Shown here: one piece after another, positions 10,200 through 19,444 of the stretch | How the letters are laid out: every line of letters starts with the position of its first letter | How positions within the stretch are numbered: the stretch's first letter is position 1 | Assembly: GCA_017994835.1 (NCBI GenBank) | Contig: JAGOKC010000003.1 | Span: 1 to 64,000, forward strand | Length of the DNA stretch: 64,000 bases | From: Aquabacterium sp. | GTDB taxonomy: Bacteria; Pseudomonadota; Gammaproteobacteria; Burkholderiales; Burkholderiaceae_C | Direction: 5' to 3' | Made by a program: the position numbers and the translations under genes | The notes under the pieces: generated by a model | Database searches by the model: none | The model's input: the letters and a program-made list of their open reading frames with translations, nothing else | What the model was told of the DNA's origin: nothing

Positions 10200-10519
10200 G
10201 CCGACGCGACAGGCCGCTGTCCAGCGTGGTGATGCTGTTCCTGGGTGAGCGCCACAAGCCCGCATCCGCACTGGGCCACCATGCCCGCGAGATGCTGGAC
10301 GCCCTGCAAGCCGACCTGGTGGCCGCCGCGGTCGCCATCCCCGCTGCCCGCGACATACCCTTGCCGCGGCGGCAGCTGATTGCCCGAGGCCTGGTCACCT
10401 TGAGCATCGAATTCGGCCTGGCCCAGTGCGAGTCAAAAGACGTCAACGAGGACGACGCCGTGTCGCTGCTGTGCGCGGCCACGCTGGGCTTGATCCAGGG
10501 CGCAATCAGCCCGCCCTGA
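10200..10519 (+). pseudogene. 3' remnant of an unidentified alpha-helical protein, possibly a TetR-type regulator
   Basis: The frame reads RPLSSVVMLFLGERHKPASA, then LGHHAREMLDALQADLV and DDAVSLLCAATLGLIQGA before a TGA at 10517-10519. Helical heptads and the lack of any DNA-binding part suggest the C-terminal half of a regulator, but the family is uncertain. A GTG at 10226 could in principle start a 97-residue protein, yet no ribosome-binding site is visible. The sensible part begins exactly where the PA0069-like remnant on the other strand ends, so a deletion fused two broken genes. It runs tail to tail into dnaE. Confidence 0.45.
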
Positions 10520-10522
10520 GCC

Positions 10523-13500
10523 TCAGCCCTCTCCGTACACCACCATCGCCTGCCCTTCGGGCATCAGCTCCTTGAAGCGCTGCAGGGCCTGGTCACTGGG
10601 GAACAGGCGGGCCTTGTCACCCAGCTCCACCTCGGCCCGCGCCGAGACATCGAGCGTGCGCCGCTCGACCACCACGCGGATCGGCAGCCCCTGCACGGTG
10701 GGCGGCAGATCAGGCTGCGGTGCCTCGATCTGGCGCGCCGGGAATTCGCGCAGGATGTCGGCCACAGGCAGCTTCTGGTCCTTGGCCAGCACGCGCACGA
10801 AGCGGGCATAGCGGCAGCGCGCCGCCGCCAGGCTCATCACCGACTGCACATTGAGGCGCAGCCCGCCCGAGAAGCGGTCGGTCTGCACCTTGCCGGTGAT
10901 GATGACCAGCTCGTCGTCCTTGAGCAGTTCCTTGTTGGCGTCCAGGGTGTCCTGGTTGGCCACCGCTTCAATGGATTCGCTCTTGTCATCGAGCTTGAAC
11001 AGGCCGACCCGCCCCCGTGTGCCATTGATGACACGCAGTTCGCTGATGATGCCCGCCACCACCTGGGGCTCGCGGCTGTCTCGCAGATCACCGATGCGCT
11101 GCTTGGCGAAACGTCGCACCTCCGGCTCGGCCTCGTCGAACAGGTGGCCCGACAGGTAAAAACCAATGGCGGTTTTTTCAAGCCCCAGGCGCTCCTTGAG
11201 CGTCCACGGTTCTGTGGGCACCAGATCGGGCTCGTTGGTGGAGGCCGCATGGCTGTCGCCAAAGTCAAACAACCCACCCTGGTCGGCATTGGCCAGCAAA
11301 GCATCGGCATACTCGAAAGCCAGCGACGCCGAGGCCAGCAAGGCCGCGCGATGCGGCTCAAGCGAGTCAAAAGCACCTGCCTTGATCAAGGCTTCGACCA
11401 CCCGCTTGTTGACCTGCTTGCGGTCCACGCGGGCGCAAAAATCAAAGAAGCTCTTGAACGGCCCGTTCTCCGTGCGCTCACGCACCAGCGCCTCGATGGC
11501 CCCCTGCCCGGTCCCCTTGACCGCCCCCAGCGCGTAGCAGATGGTCTTGTTGTCCAGGGGGATGAAGCGCCAAGCGCCCTGGTTCACATCAGGTGGCGTG
11601 AAGGTGATGCCGAAGTTCTGCGTGGCGTCGTCGTGGAAGATCTTGAGCTTGTCCGTGTCGTCACTCGACACGGTCATGTTGCCTGCGAAAAATTCGGCGG
11701 TGTAGTGCACCTTCAGCCAGGCCGTGTGATACGCCAGCAAGGCGTAAGCGGCCGCGTGCGACTTGTTGAAGCCGTAGCCCGCGAACTTCTCCATCACGTC
11801 GAAGATCTCGTCGGCCAGCTCCTTGCTGATGCCGTTCTTGGCGGCACCGGCCGAGAAAATGGTCCGGTGCTCGGCCATCTCTTCGGCCTTCTTCTTGCCC
11901 ATGGCGCGGCGCAGCATATCGGCACCGCCGAGCGAGTAGCCCCCCACCCGCTGGGCCACCTGCATCACCTGTTCCTGATACACCATGATCCCGTAGGTTT
12001 CCGACAGCACCGAAGCCATCAGCGGGTGCGGGTAGGTCACCTCTTCCTTGCCGTGCTTGCGCGCGCAGAACGAGGGGATCAGGTCCATCGGGCCCGGACG
12101 GTACAGCGCCACCAGGGCGATGATGTCCTCGAAGAGGCTGGGCTTGGCGTCGCGCAGCATGCCCTGCATCCCGCGCGATTCCAGCTGGAACACGGCCACG
12201 GTCTTGCCCTCGGACAACAACCGGTACGTGGCCGCATCGTTCAGCGGGATCTTGGCGAAGTCGAAGTCCTTCTGGTCCGGATGCCGGGCCATGATGAACT
12301 CTTTGGTCGTCTCCAGAATGGTCAGCGTGGCCAGGCCCAGGAAGTCGAACTTCACCAGGCCGATGGCCTCCACGTCGTCCTTGTCGTACTGGCTCACGGC
12401 CGAGTCGCTGCCCGGCTGCATGTACAGCGGGCAGAAATCGGTGATCTTGCCCGGGGCGATCAGCACGCCCCCGGCGTGCATGCCGATGTTGCGCACCATG
12501 CCTTCCACGCGCATGGCCAGCTCCAGCAGCGCGGCCACTTCTTCCTCGGCCTTTTCGCGCTCCTCCAGTTCGGGGGCTTCCTTGCGGGCGTAGATCACGC
12601 CGCTGTCAGGGTTCTCGGGCACGCGCGCCAGCGTCACGGACTTGCCGGGCGGCGCCGGAATCAGCTTGGCGATGCTGTCCACATGGCCGTAGCCCATGCC
12701 CAGCACGCGGCCCACGTCACGCAAGGCCGCCTTGGCCGCCATCGTGCCGAAGGTGGCGATCTGCGAGACGGCATCGCGCCCGTAGCGGTCCTTCACATAG
12801 TCGATGACGCGGTCGCGGTTGCCCTGGCAAAAGTCAATGTCGAAGTCGGGCATCGACACCCGCTCGGGATTCAGGAAGCGCTCGAACAGCAGGTTGTACT
12901 TGAGCGGGTCCAGGTCGGTGATCTTGAGCGCATACGCCACCAGCGAGCCGGCACCGGAGCCCCGGCCCGGCCCCACCGGGCAGCCGTTGTTCTTGGCCCA
13001 GTTGATGAAGTCCTGCACGATCAGGAAGTAGCCCGGAAAGCCCATCTTCAAGATCGTGTTGATCTCAAAGTCCAGGCGCTCCACATAGGTCGGGCGCTGC
13101 GCATTGCGCTCGGTCTCGTCCGGATACAGGTGCAGCAGGCGCTCTTCCAGGCCCTCGTGCGACAACTCGCGGAAGTAGTCTTCCATCGGCTGCGGCTTGC
13201 CCTTGTTCGGCCCCTCCTGCATGATCGGCGTCGGGAAGTTGGGCAGCTGTGGCTTGCCCAGTTCCAGCGTCAGTGAACAACGCCGGGCAATGGCGACCGT
13301 GTTGGCCAAGGCCGAAGGGATGTCGGCAAACAGCGCCTCCATCTCGGCGCTGGTCTTGAAGTACTGCTCACGCGTGAAGCGCTTGATGCGCTTGGGGTTG
13401 CCCAGGGTTTCGCCCTCGGCGATGCAGGTGCGCGCCTCGTGCGCCTCGAAATCATCGGGCGCCTGGAACTGGATCGGGTGGGTTGCCACCACGGGCAAAC

Positions 13501-14068
13501 CCAGCCGGGCCGCCAGAGGCACGGCCGCGCGGATATAGGGCTCGTTCGTCGCGTGTCCGCTGCGCTGCAGTTCGATGTAGAAGCGGTTGGGAAAGGCCGC
13601 CGCCAGCTTGCGGGCCTGGGCCTCGGCCTTGGGCACATCCCCATGCGACAGCGCCTGCCCCACCAGCCCCATCTCCGCCCCCGACAGGCAGATCAGCCCC
13701 TCGTTGCGCTCGATCAGCGATGCCCAGTACACCCAGGCATGGGTGCGCTGCCCCGGCGCCGTCCAGGCCTCGCCCAGCAGTTCCGACAGACGCAAGTAAC
13801 CTTGGCGGTTCTGCACCAGCAGCAACAAACGGGTGGGCGCTTTGCCGGGCTCTTCGGGTTCCCCCCACACGTCCGCGCCGATGATGGGCTGCACGCCCTT
13901 CTTTTGCGCGCTCTTGTACAGCTTGAGCGCCCCGAACAGGTTGCTCAGGTCCGTGACCGCCACGGCGGGCTGGCCATCCTTGGCCGCGGCCTTGACCAGG
14001 TCGTCGATGCGGACGGTGCCGTCAACGACGGAATATTCGGAGTGGGAGCGCAAATGTACGAAAGGCAT
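10523..14068 (-). CDS. dnaE: DNA polymerase III alpha subunit
   Basis: An 1181-residue replicative polymerase. The N-terminal PHP domain starts with LRSHSEYSVVDGT. The catalytic aspartates lie in MPDFDIDFCQ, near residues 402-410, in the C-family palm. The finger region, tandem HhH (ICYALGAVKGTGQGAI) and an OB-fold (SELRVINGTRGRVG) follow in the normal order. Length matches the usual 1160-1180 residues. It is monocistronic as far as can be seen, with a TetR-type gene divergent-to-same strand upstream. Confidence 0.98.
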   Translation of the reverse strand: MPFVHLRSHSEYSVVDGTVRIDDLVKAAAKDGQPAVAVTDLSNLFGALKLYKSAQKKGVQPIIGADVWGEPEEPGKAPTRLLLLVQNRQGYLRLSELLGEAWTAPGQRTHAWVYWASLIERNEGLICLSGAEMGLVGQALSHGDVPKAEAQARKLAAAFPNRFYIELQRSGHATNEPYIRAAVPLAARLGLPVVATHPIQFQAPDDFEAHEARTCIAEGETLGNPKRIKRFTREQYFKTSAEMEALFADIPSALANTVAIARRCSLTLELGKPQLPNFPTPIMQEGPNKGKPQPMEDYFRELSHEGLEERLLHLYPDETERNAQRPTYVERLDFEINTILKMGFPGYFLIVQDFINWAKNNGCPVGPGRGSGAGSLVAYALKITDLDPLKYNLLFERFLNPERVSMPDFDIDFCQGNRDRVIDYVKDRYGRDAVSQIATFGTMAAKAALRDVGRVLGMGYGHVDSIAKLIPAPPGKSVTLARVPENPDSGVIYARKEAPELEEREKAEEEVAALLELAMRVEGMVRNIGMHAGGVLIAPGKITDFCPLYMQPGSDSAVSQYDKDDVEAIGLVKFDFLGLATLTILETTKEFIMARHPDQKDFDFAKIPLNDAATYRLLSEGKTVAVFQLESRGMQGMLRDAKPSLFEDIIALVALYRPGPMDLIPSFCARKHGKEEVTYPHPLMASVLSETYGIMVYQEQVMQVAQRVGGYSLGGADMLRRAMGKKKAEEMAEHRTIFSAGAAKNGISKELADEIFDVMEKFAGYGFNKSHAAAYALLAYHTAWLKVHYTAEFFAGNMTVSSDDTDKLKIFHDDATQNFGITFTPPDVNQGAWRFIPLDNKTICYALGAVKGTGQGAIEALVRERTENGPFKSFFDFCARVDRKQVNKRVVEALIKAGAFDSLEPHRAALLASASLAFEYADALLANADQGGLFDFGDSHAASTNEPDLVPTEPWTLKERLGLEKTAIGFYLSGHLFDEAEPEVRRFAKQRIGDLRDSREPQVVAGIISELRVINGTRGRVGLFKLDDKSESIEAVANQDTLDANKELLKDDELVIITGKVQTDRFSGGLRLNVQSVMSLAAARCRYARFVRVLAKDQKLPVADILREFPARQIEAPQPDLPPTVQGLPIRVVVERRTLDVSARAEVELGDKARLFPSDQALQRFKELMPEGQAMVVYGEG

Positions 14069-14093
14069 CCCGGCATTGTAAGAACGCCAGCGC

Positions 14094-14762
14094 TCAGCGC
14101 CGCTTTCCCAGCGCCAAATGCATCAACCCCTCGTAGGGCAGCAAATTGGTGCGCACCACCTTGTCGATCGGCTCGGCAAAACCGTCCTGCATCCAGCGTG
14201 CGGCCAGCAGCACGTTCAGGCCAATCATCCCGTCTGCCAGCAAGGGCAGGCTGATCCCCTCAAGCTGCTCGGATGGCAGCAAGCGGGTGAGGTGCTGCTT
14301 GAGCAAGGCCGAATAGTCCCGCGCCGTGGCCCCGCTCATGGCGGCCACCTCGTCGCTCACCGCCAGAGAGTCCACCAGCATGATCCGCCCGCGCCGTGGA
14401 TCATCGCGGATGAACACCAGGAACACGCGCATCGCCGGTGCCAGCATCTCCAGCGGATCGTTCGAGCGTGGCACCTGCTTCATCGCGGCCAGCGTCAAAG
14501 CCATCAACTGCTCACGCAACTCGCTGTAGGCAGCCAGAAACAGTTGCGGCAAAGTCTTGAACGACTCGTAAAAATATCGCTCGGTCAGGTGGGCGGCCAC
14601 GCACACCTCGCGCACCGTGGCACCATGAAAGCCTTTGGTGCCAAATACCTCGATGGCCCCCTCGATCAGCTTGCTGCGCCGCAGGCGTTGGCGCTCTTCG
14701 GGCAACACACCGCCATAACGACGCTTGTTCAAGGGGGGTTGATCGGGCAAGCTGACGTCCAT
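14094..14762 (-). CDS. TetR/AcrR-family transcriptional regulator
   Basis: A 222-residue regulator. The N-terminal helix-turn-helix lies at residues 33-72, reading IEGAIEVFGTKGFHGATVRE and HLTERYFYESF. The rest is a helical ligand-binding region with no recognisable substrate signature. MDVSLPDQPP is taken as the start since a longer in-frame option would place the start inside the operators. It is divergent from an HSL-type esterase, and two copies of one palindrome lie between them. That suggests it represses both itself and the esterase-hydrolase pair. Confidence 0.9.
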   Translation of the reverse strand: MDVSLPDQPPLNKRRYGGVLPEERQRLRRSKLIEGAIEVFGTKGFHGATVREVCVAAHLTERYFYESFKTLPQLFLAAYSELREQLMALTLAAMKQVPRSNDPLEMLAPAMRVFLVFIRDDPRRGRIMLVDSLAVSDEVAAMSGATARDYSALLKQHLTRLLPSEQLEGISLPLLADGMIGLNVLLAARWMQDGFAEPIDKVVRTNLLPYEGLMHLALGKRR

Positions 14763-14775
14763 GAGAAGACCTATA

Positions 14776-14823
14776 TTGACACACCGTATTGTCAGCTTAT
14801 AGTTTGACAACGTTAATTGTCAA
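14776..14823. promoter_or_regulatory. Doubled TetR-type operator over face-to-face divergent promoters
   Basis: Two 18-base palindromes share one plan, TGACA-N8-TGTCA: 14777-14794 and 14805-14822, with centres 28 bases apart. The second has longer arms (TTGACAA/TTGTCAA). The plus-strand promoter reads TTGACA (14776-14781), 16 bases, TATAGT (14798-14803). The minus-strand promoter reads TTGACA (14823-14818), 16 bases, TATAAG (14801-14796). Each -35 box is therefore inside one palindrome, so one dimer per site could block each direction. Binding by the adjacent TetR protein is inferred. Confidence 0.75.
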
Positions 14824-14857
14824 AAGATCAAACCCTCCAAACACGGGTCGCCTGCGC

Positions 14858-15772
14858 ATGAGCATCCAAGCTGTCATCACCAATTTCGTTCTGCGGTACC
14901 AGTTCAAACGTGCCGGACGTGGCCCCCTGAACGTGCACAAGGCGCGCCACATGGTCAGCAAAATGGCCAAGCGCTATCCGCCCCCACCCAAGGACATTGC
15001 CCACACGCCCTTGTCGGGCCGCTCGGATGCCGGGTTGTGTTCGGCCGAATGGTTGAGCGTGAAGCATCCCCAGCGCACCGTGCTGTACTTTCATGGCGGC
15101 GGTTATTTTTTCTGTGGTCTCGACACGCACCGTCCGACCTGCGCCTACCTGGCGCGCACCGCACAAGCGCGCGTGCTGTCGGTGGACTACCGCATGGCAC
15201 CCGAGCACGTCTTCCCCGCTGCGGTGAACGATGCCGTCGCCTGGTGGAAGGAACTGCTGGACCAGGGCTTCAAACCTTCTGAAGTCGTGTTCGCCGGTGA
15301 CTCGGCCGGTGGTGGCCTGGCGCTGGCCTGCATGCTGTCGGCACGCGAGCAAGGCCTGCCGATGCCCGCTGCAGCCGTGCTGTTTTCACCCTGGACCGAC
15401 CTGTCTTGCTCAGGCGAGACGATGCGCAGCAAGGCCGATGTGGATGTGATGTTCAATCCCGACTCTCTGCCCGAGGCCGCTGCCCTGTATCTGGCTGGCC
15501 AGCCCGACACGACGCCCCTGGCTTCGCCGCTGTTTGCCGACCTGCGTGGCCTGCCGCCTTTGATGATCCACGCCAGCGAGCATGAGATCTTGCTGGCCGA
15601 CTCGACCCGACTGCACGAACGCGCCCTCGCCCAGGGTGTGCGCAGCGAATTGCACCTCAAGGCAAAGATGCCCCATGTGTGGCCCACCATGCTGATGCTG
15701 CCCGAGGCCCGCCAGACCTTGCAGCACTGCGGTGATTTCATCACCAAGATGACCGCCCCCAAACCGACGTGA
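14858..15772 (+). CDS. Alpha/beta hydrolase, hormone-sensitive lipase-type esterase
   Basis: A 304-residue esterase of bacterial family IV. The oxyanion HGGG motif is at residues 79-82, the nucleophile Ser149 is in GDSAGGG, Asp248 is in EILLADS and His273 in MPHVWP. These form a complete triad. No signal peptide is seen, so it should be cytoplasmic, acting on short or medium acyl esters. It is divergent from the TetR gene and followed after seven bases by a second alpha/beta hydrolase. An in-frame start 69 bases upstream overlaps the operator and is rejected. Confidence 0.92.
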   Translation: MSIQAVITNFVLRYQFKRAGRGPLNVHKARHMVSKMAKRYPPPPKDIAHTPLSGRSDAGLCSAEWLSVKHPQRTVLYFHGGGYFFCGLDTHRPTCAYLARTAQARVLSVDYRMAPEHVFPAAVNDAVAWWKELLDQGFKPSEVVFAGDSAGGGLALACMLSAREQGLPMPAAAVLFSPWTDLSCSGETMRSKADVDVMFNPDSLPEAAALYLAGQPDTTPLASPLFADLRGLPPLMIHASEHEILLADSTRLHERALAQGVRSELHLKAKMPHVWPTMLMLPEARQTLQHCGDFITKMTAPKPT

Positions 15773-15779
15773 TGCGGAC

Positions 15780-16724
15780 ATGAACTGGTTCAAACGTCTT
15801 TGGTGGTCGGCCATCATGCTGGGCCTTGCGGTGGCTGGTGTGGTGGCCTGGACCTGGGAGCCCGACCGACAACTGGGTGAACTCGTCGCGCGCTGGGCTC
15901 CCGAACCCTCACGCTTTGTCGAACTCGACGGCATGCAGGTGCACATCCGTGACACCGGCCCGCACAGCGACCCCAACCCCATCTTGATGCTGCATGGGAT
16001 GTCGTCCAGCCTGCACAGCTTTGAAGGTTGGCAGACCCGCCTGCAAACGCAGCGCCGCGTCATCAGTGTTGACCTGCCCGGATTCGGCCTCACTGGCCCC
16101 AGTCCGCAAGGCGACTATCGCATCGATGTTTACACCCGCTTCGTGCTGCGGTTGCTGGACACACTGGAGATCAAGCGCGCCGTGCTCGTGGGCAATGCGC
16201 TGGGCGGCGAGGTGGCCTGGCAGACCGCTCTGCTCGCCCCTGATCGCGTGCACAAGCTTGTTCTGATCGACGCCGATGGTTACCAGCCCTCGGTGTTGTC
16301 CATGCCACTGGCATTTCAGTTCGCCAGCATGCGCGGATTGCGCTGGGTGTCCGAACGCATCTTGCCGCGCCCCCTGATCACCTCCAGCCTGCACAGTGTG
16401 TTCGGACAGGATGAGAAGGTCACCCAAGAGCGCATTGACCGCTACCTCGAATTGAGCTTGCGAGTGGGCAACCGTCGGGCACTGTTTCAACGCATGGACC
16501 AGGCCACCTGGGGAGAAAGCGCCCCCCTCATCCGGCAGATCACTCAGCCCACCCTGGTGCTGTGGGGCGAGCGTGACCAGATGATTTCACCTGACCTGGG
16601 TGCCAGGTTCTGCCAGGACATTCCGCGCTGTCGCCTGGTCAGCTTTCCGAAGCTGGGACACCTGCCACAGGAAGAGGATCCGGAGGTCACCGTGAAGGCC
16701 TTGCAAACCTTCCTGGCCAACTGA
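15780..16724 (+). CDS. Alpha/beta hydrolase (S33-like) lacking the nucleophilic serine
   Basis: A 314-residue protein with an N-terminal membrane anchor (residues 8-26) and an alpha/beta hydrolase fold. MLHGMSSSLHSFEGW contains the oxyanion loop. Asp266 (WGERDQ) and His294 (KLGHLP) are in their expected places. The nucleophile elbow reads VLVGNALGGEVA, with Ala140 (codon GCG at 16197-16199) where family members have Ser. The rest of the frame is intact and well conserved, so it is not an obvious pseudogene. It is probably cotranscribed with the esterase seven bases upstream. A catalytically silent or binding role is possible. Confidence 0.85.
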   Translation: MNWFKRLWWSAIMLGLAVAGVVAWTWEPDRQLGELVARWAPEPSRFVELDGMQVHIRDTGPHSDPNPILMLHGMSSSLHSFEGWQTRLQTQRRVISVDLPGFGLTGPSPQGDYRIDVYTRFVLRLLDTLEIKRAVLVGNALGGEVAWQTALLAPDRVHKLVLIDADGYQPSVLSMPLAFQFASMRGLRWVSERILPRPLITSSLHSVFGQDEKVTQERIDRYLELSLRVGNRRALFQRMDQATWGESAPLIRQITQPTLVLWGERDQMISPDLGARFCQDIPRCRLVSFPKLGHLPQEEDPEVTVKALQTFLAN

Positions 16725-16794
16725 CGGGGCAACTCGATCAAAAAAGTCGGTCACAACACGAGGCAAACAGGCATAAAACCGCTACGCTTGCCCC

Positions 16795-17661
16795 ATGTTC
16801 AGTTATCGACACGGATTCCACGCGGGCAACCACGCCGATGTGCTCAAGCACATGGTGCTGGTGCAGGTGCTTGAGCACCTGCTGCAAAAAGACAAACCCT
16901 TCTGGGTGATCGACACCCACGCTGGTGGTGGCCTCTACGACCTCACCAGCGGATACGCCACCAAAAGCGGCGAATCCACCTCCGGTATCGCCACACTGTG
17001 GCCACTGCGACGCGACAGATCCATCCCCGAGGCCGTGCGCGGCCTGCTCAAGCAAGTGGCCCGACTCAACGACGGCGACGATCTCAAATGGTACCCAGGC
17101 TCACCCCAACTCGCAGCCCAGATGCTGCGCGAGGGGGACCACCTGCGCCTGTTCGAGCTGCACCCCACCGAGATCAAATTGCTTGAAGGCCACTTTGCTG
17201 ACGTCAAGCGCGGTGTCAGCATCCAGTGCGCCGACGGTTTCGCCAATCTCAAAGCTTGCCTGCCCCCACCCCCTCGACGCGGCCTCGTCCACATCGACCC
17301 GCCCTACGAGAGCAAGGACGACTACCGACGCGTGCTGCAAACGCTCAAGGATGCGGTTCCGAAGTTCACCTCGGGCACCTACGCGATCTGGTATCCGGAG
17401 ATTGCGCGTCGCGAAGCGCAACAACTGCCCGGCCAGCTCAGACGCATTGCAGCCGAGTTGACCAACGTGGACTGGCTGCATGCCACCTTGCGCGTCAAAG
17501 GTGCCGAGCGCGACGGAATGGGCCTGTTCGGTAGCGGCATGTTTGTCATCAACCCACCCTACACCCTGTACGACAAACTCGCCGAAGCCCTACCCTGGCT
17601 GGTCAACACCATCGGGCAGGACGAGCACGCAGCCTACACGCTCGAAGCGCAGCAAAACTGA
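16795..17661 (+). CDS. rlmJ: 23S rRNA (adenine-N6)-methyltransferase RlmJ
   Basis: A 288-residue SAM enzyme, in E. coli methylating A2030 of 23S rRNA. The start MFSYRHGFHAGNHADVLKH is typical of the family. VIDTHAGGGLYDL is the SAM-binding motif and HIDPPYE at residues 166-172 is the catalytic DPPY motif of N6-adenine methyltransferases. The C-terminal GSGMFVINPPY is conserved. Length is normal (about 280). It lies alone between the hydrolase pair and the convergent pirin gene. Confidence 0.96.
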   Translation: MFSYRHGFHAGNHADVLKHMVLVQVLEHLLQKDKPFWVIDTHAGGGLYDLTSGYATKSGESTSGIATLWPLRRDRSIPEAVRGLLKQVARLNDGDDLKWYPGSPQLAAQMLREGDHLRLFELHPTEIKLLEGHFADVKRGVSIQCADGFANLKACLPPPPRRGLVHIDPPYESKDDYRRVLQTLKDAVPKFTSGTYAIWYPEIARREAQQLPGQLRRIAAELTNVDWLHATLRVKGAERDGMGLFGSGMFVINPPYTLYDKLAEALPWLVNTIGQDEHAAYTLEAQQN

Positions 17662-17688
17662 ACTTCCAGAGCGGCTCAAACACGGGCA

Positions 17689-18390
17689 TCAGACGCCCAG
17701 GTCGAACACCAGCACTTCGGCCTGCTGCCCGTGACTCAGGCTCAGGCGGTTTTCGCCCTCCAGCTTGAGGGCATCACCGGCTTTGAGCACCTCGCCGTTG
17801 ACGTTCAACGTCCCCTGCGCCAGGTGCACATAGGTCTTGCGTGCAACATCCAGTGGCAGGTCGAGTTGCTCGGCCCCATCAAACAGACCGGCATACAGCG
17901 TGGCATCGGCATGAATCGTGACCGAGCCATCCCGTCCATCGGGTGATGCCACCACCCGCAAACGCCCACGCTTGTCCGTTTCAGCAAATTTCTTTTGTTC
18001 GTAACCTGGACGCAGCCCCCTTTGCAAAGGTTGAATCCAGATCTGCAGCAAATGCGTGTGGGCGTGCAAGTCCTGGTTGAACTCACTGTGCAAGATGCCG
18101 GTGCCCGCCGACATGCGCTGCACCTCACCCGGGACGACGCGGGCATCGTTGCCCTGGTTGTCCTTGTGCCAGATGGCACCTTGCAGCACATAGGTCACGA
18201 TTTCCATGTCGCGATGCCCGTGCATGCCAAAACCCCGCCCCGGCGCGATGACGTCATCGTTGATCACCCTCAAGGGCCCAAAACCCATGTGGGCCGGGTC
18301 GTGGTACTCGGCAAACGAGAAGCTGTGAAAGCTTTGCAACCAGCCGTGATCAGCATGACCACGTTCTTCAGATCTGCGCAAAGTCATCAT
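17689..18390 (-). CDS. Pirin-family protein (quercetinase-like bicupin)
   Basis: A 233-residue bicupin. Metal ligands are seen as His57 and His59 in GMHGHRDME, His101 in GILHSEFN and Glu103. The family includes E. coli YhhW, with quercetin dioxygenase activity; the physiological substrate here is unknown. A GGAAGGAG ribosome-binding site precedes the double ATG at 18385-18390, which rejects a longer start upstream. It is divergent from a LysR regulator, a common pairing in which that regulator controls the pirin gene. Confidence 0.93.
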   Translation of the reverse strand: MMTLRRSEERGHADHGWLQSFHSFSFAEYHDPAHMGFGPLRVINDDVIAPGRGFGMHGHRDMEIVTYVLQGAIWHKDNQGNDARVVPGEVQRMSAGTGILHSEFNQDLHAHTHLLQIWIQPLQRGLRPGYEQKKFAETDKRGRLRVVASPDGRDGSVTIHADATLYAGLFDGAEQLDLPLDVARKTYVHLAQGTLNVNGEVLKAGDALKLEGENRLSLSHGQQAEVLVFDLGV

Positions 18391-18475
18391 GTTCTGACTC
18401 CTTCCATGTGTGCATCCATGTCTATGACTGTAGAAGGTCGGCTCTGCTTCGCGGCCGCACCCGACTGATGGCATC

Positions 18476-18492
18476 ATTCAAACAAATTGAAT
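18476..18492. promoter_or_regulatory. Palindromic LysR-type binding site between pirin and lysR genes
   Basis: ATTCAA-ACAAA-TTGAAT is a perfect 17-base inverted repeat of the T-N11-A kind bound by LysR regulators. It ends eight bases before the regulator's ATG, so it is best placed for autoregulation; pirin activation would need a second half-site nearer position 18420. Confidence 0.5.
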
Positions 18493-18499
18493 TGAAACC

Positions 18500-19444
18500 A
18501 TGAACAACCGCCGCCACGCCCTCACCCCCGACGCGCTCCAGATGATGGAAACCATCGCCCGCACAGGCAGCTTTGCAGCCGCTGCCCGCGAGTTGGGCAA
18601 GGTGCCTTCGGCGCTGACCTACAGCGTGCGACAGTTGGAGGACGCACTCGACGTGCTGCTGTTTGATCGGCGCAGTCGCCAGGCCCGTCTGACCGCTGCG
18701 GGTGAAGAGTTGCTGCGCGAAGGCCGCTTGCTGCTGCAGCAAATGGACGCCGTGGCCAACCGTGTCAAGCGGGTCGCTTCGGGCTGGGAAGCGGAACTCA
18801 CCATCGCGGTGGACAAGGTGATCGCCCCCCACGCCATCTTCGATCTGATCGAAGGCTTTTACGCGCTCCAGCCACCCACCCGTGTGCGCATGCTCAGCGA
18901 GGTCATGAACGGCACCTGGGAGGCGCTGGCCTCGGGTGCCGCAGACCTGGCCATCGGCGTTCCGGGCGACCGCGTCAGCAGCCCCGGCGTGCGGATGGAA
19001 CTCATCGGTGACCTGCCCTTTGTGCTGGCCGTGTCCCCACACCACCCGCTGGCGCAGGCTGACGAACCCCTCAGCACCACCACCCTGGCGCAGCACCGCA
19101 TCATCGCCGTGGCCGACACCGCCCGCGGCATCGAACCCATGACCATCGGCATCCTGCCCGGTCAGGACGTGCTCACCCTGCCGTCCATGTCGTCCAAGAT
19201 CGAGGCGCAGATGCGCGGCCTGGGCTGCGGCTTCCTGCCGGAGCCCATGATTCGCCCCTACCTGGTCAGTGGCCAGCTGGTCAGCAAAACCGTGAGCGGT
19301 CCGCCGCGCATCAGCCACATCCACTACGCCTGGCGTCAGGGCAACACCCCTCCCGGCATGGCGCTGACGTGGTGGCTGCACCAGCTCAGCAGCCCCACCA
19401 CCCGCCAGGCGTTGATGGACCTGCACGGAGGCCTGCTGCTGTGA
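18500..19444 (+). CDS. LysR-family transcriptional regulator
   Basis: A 314-residue regulator. The winged helix-turn-helix covers residues 9-66 with [20 protein letters not shown] and the family's LFDRRSR motif. The effector domain follows from about residue 95. It is divergent from the pirin gene, across a 109-base gap carrying a matching palindrome. The stop overlaps the gluQ GTG start by four bases (GTGA), so the two are translationally coupled. The effector cannot be told from the sequence. Confidence 0.93.
   Translation: MNNRRHALTPDALQMMETIARTGSFAAAARELGKVPSALTYSVRQLEDALDVLLFDRRSRQARLTAAGEELLREGRLLLQQMDAVANRVKRVASGWEAELTIAVDKVIAPHAIFDLIEGFYALQPPTRVRMLSEVMNGTWEALASGAADLAIGVPGDRVSSPGVRMELIGDLPFVLAVSPHHPLAQADEPLSTTTLAQHRIIAVADTARGIEPMTIGILPGQDVLTLPSMSSKIEAQMRGLGCGFLPEPMIRPYLVSGQLVSKTVSGPPRISHIHYAWRQGNTPPGMALTWWLHQLSSPTTRQALMDLHGGLLL

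Noticed and set aside
11144..13276. A plus-strand open frame of 710 codons within dnaE
   Set aside because: It lies wholly antisense to a full-length, conserved dnaE and has the arginine, glutamine and histidine-rich content of a shadow frame.
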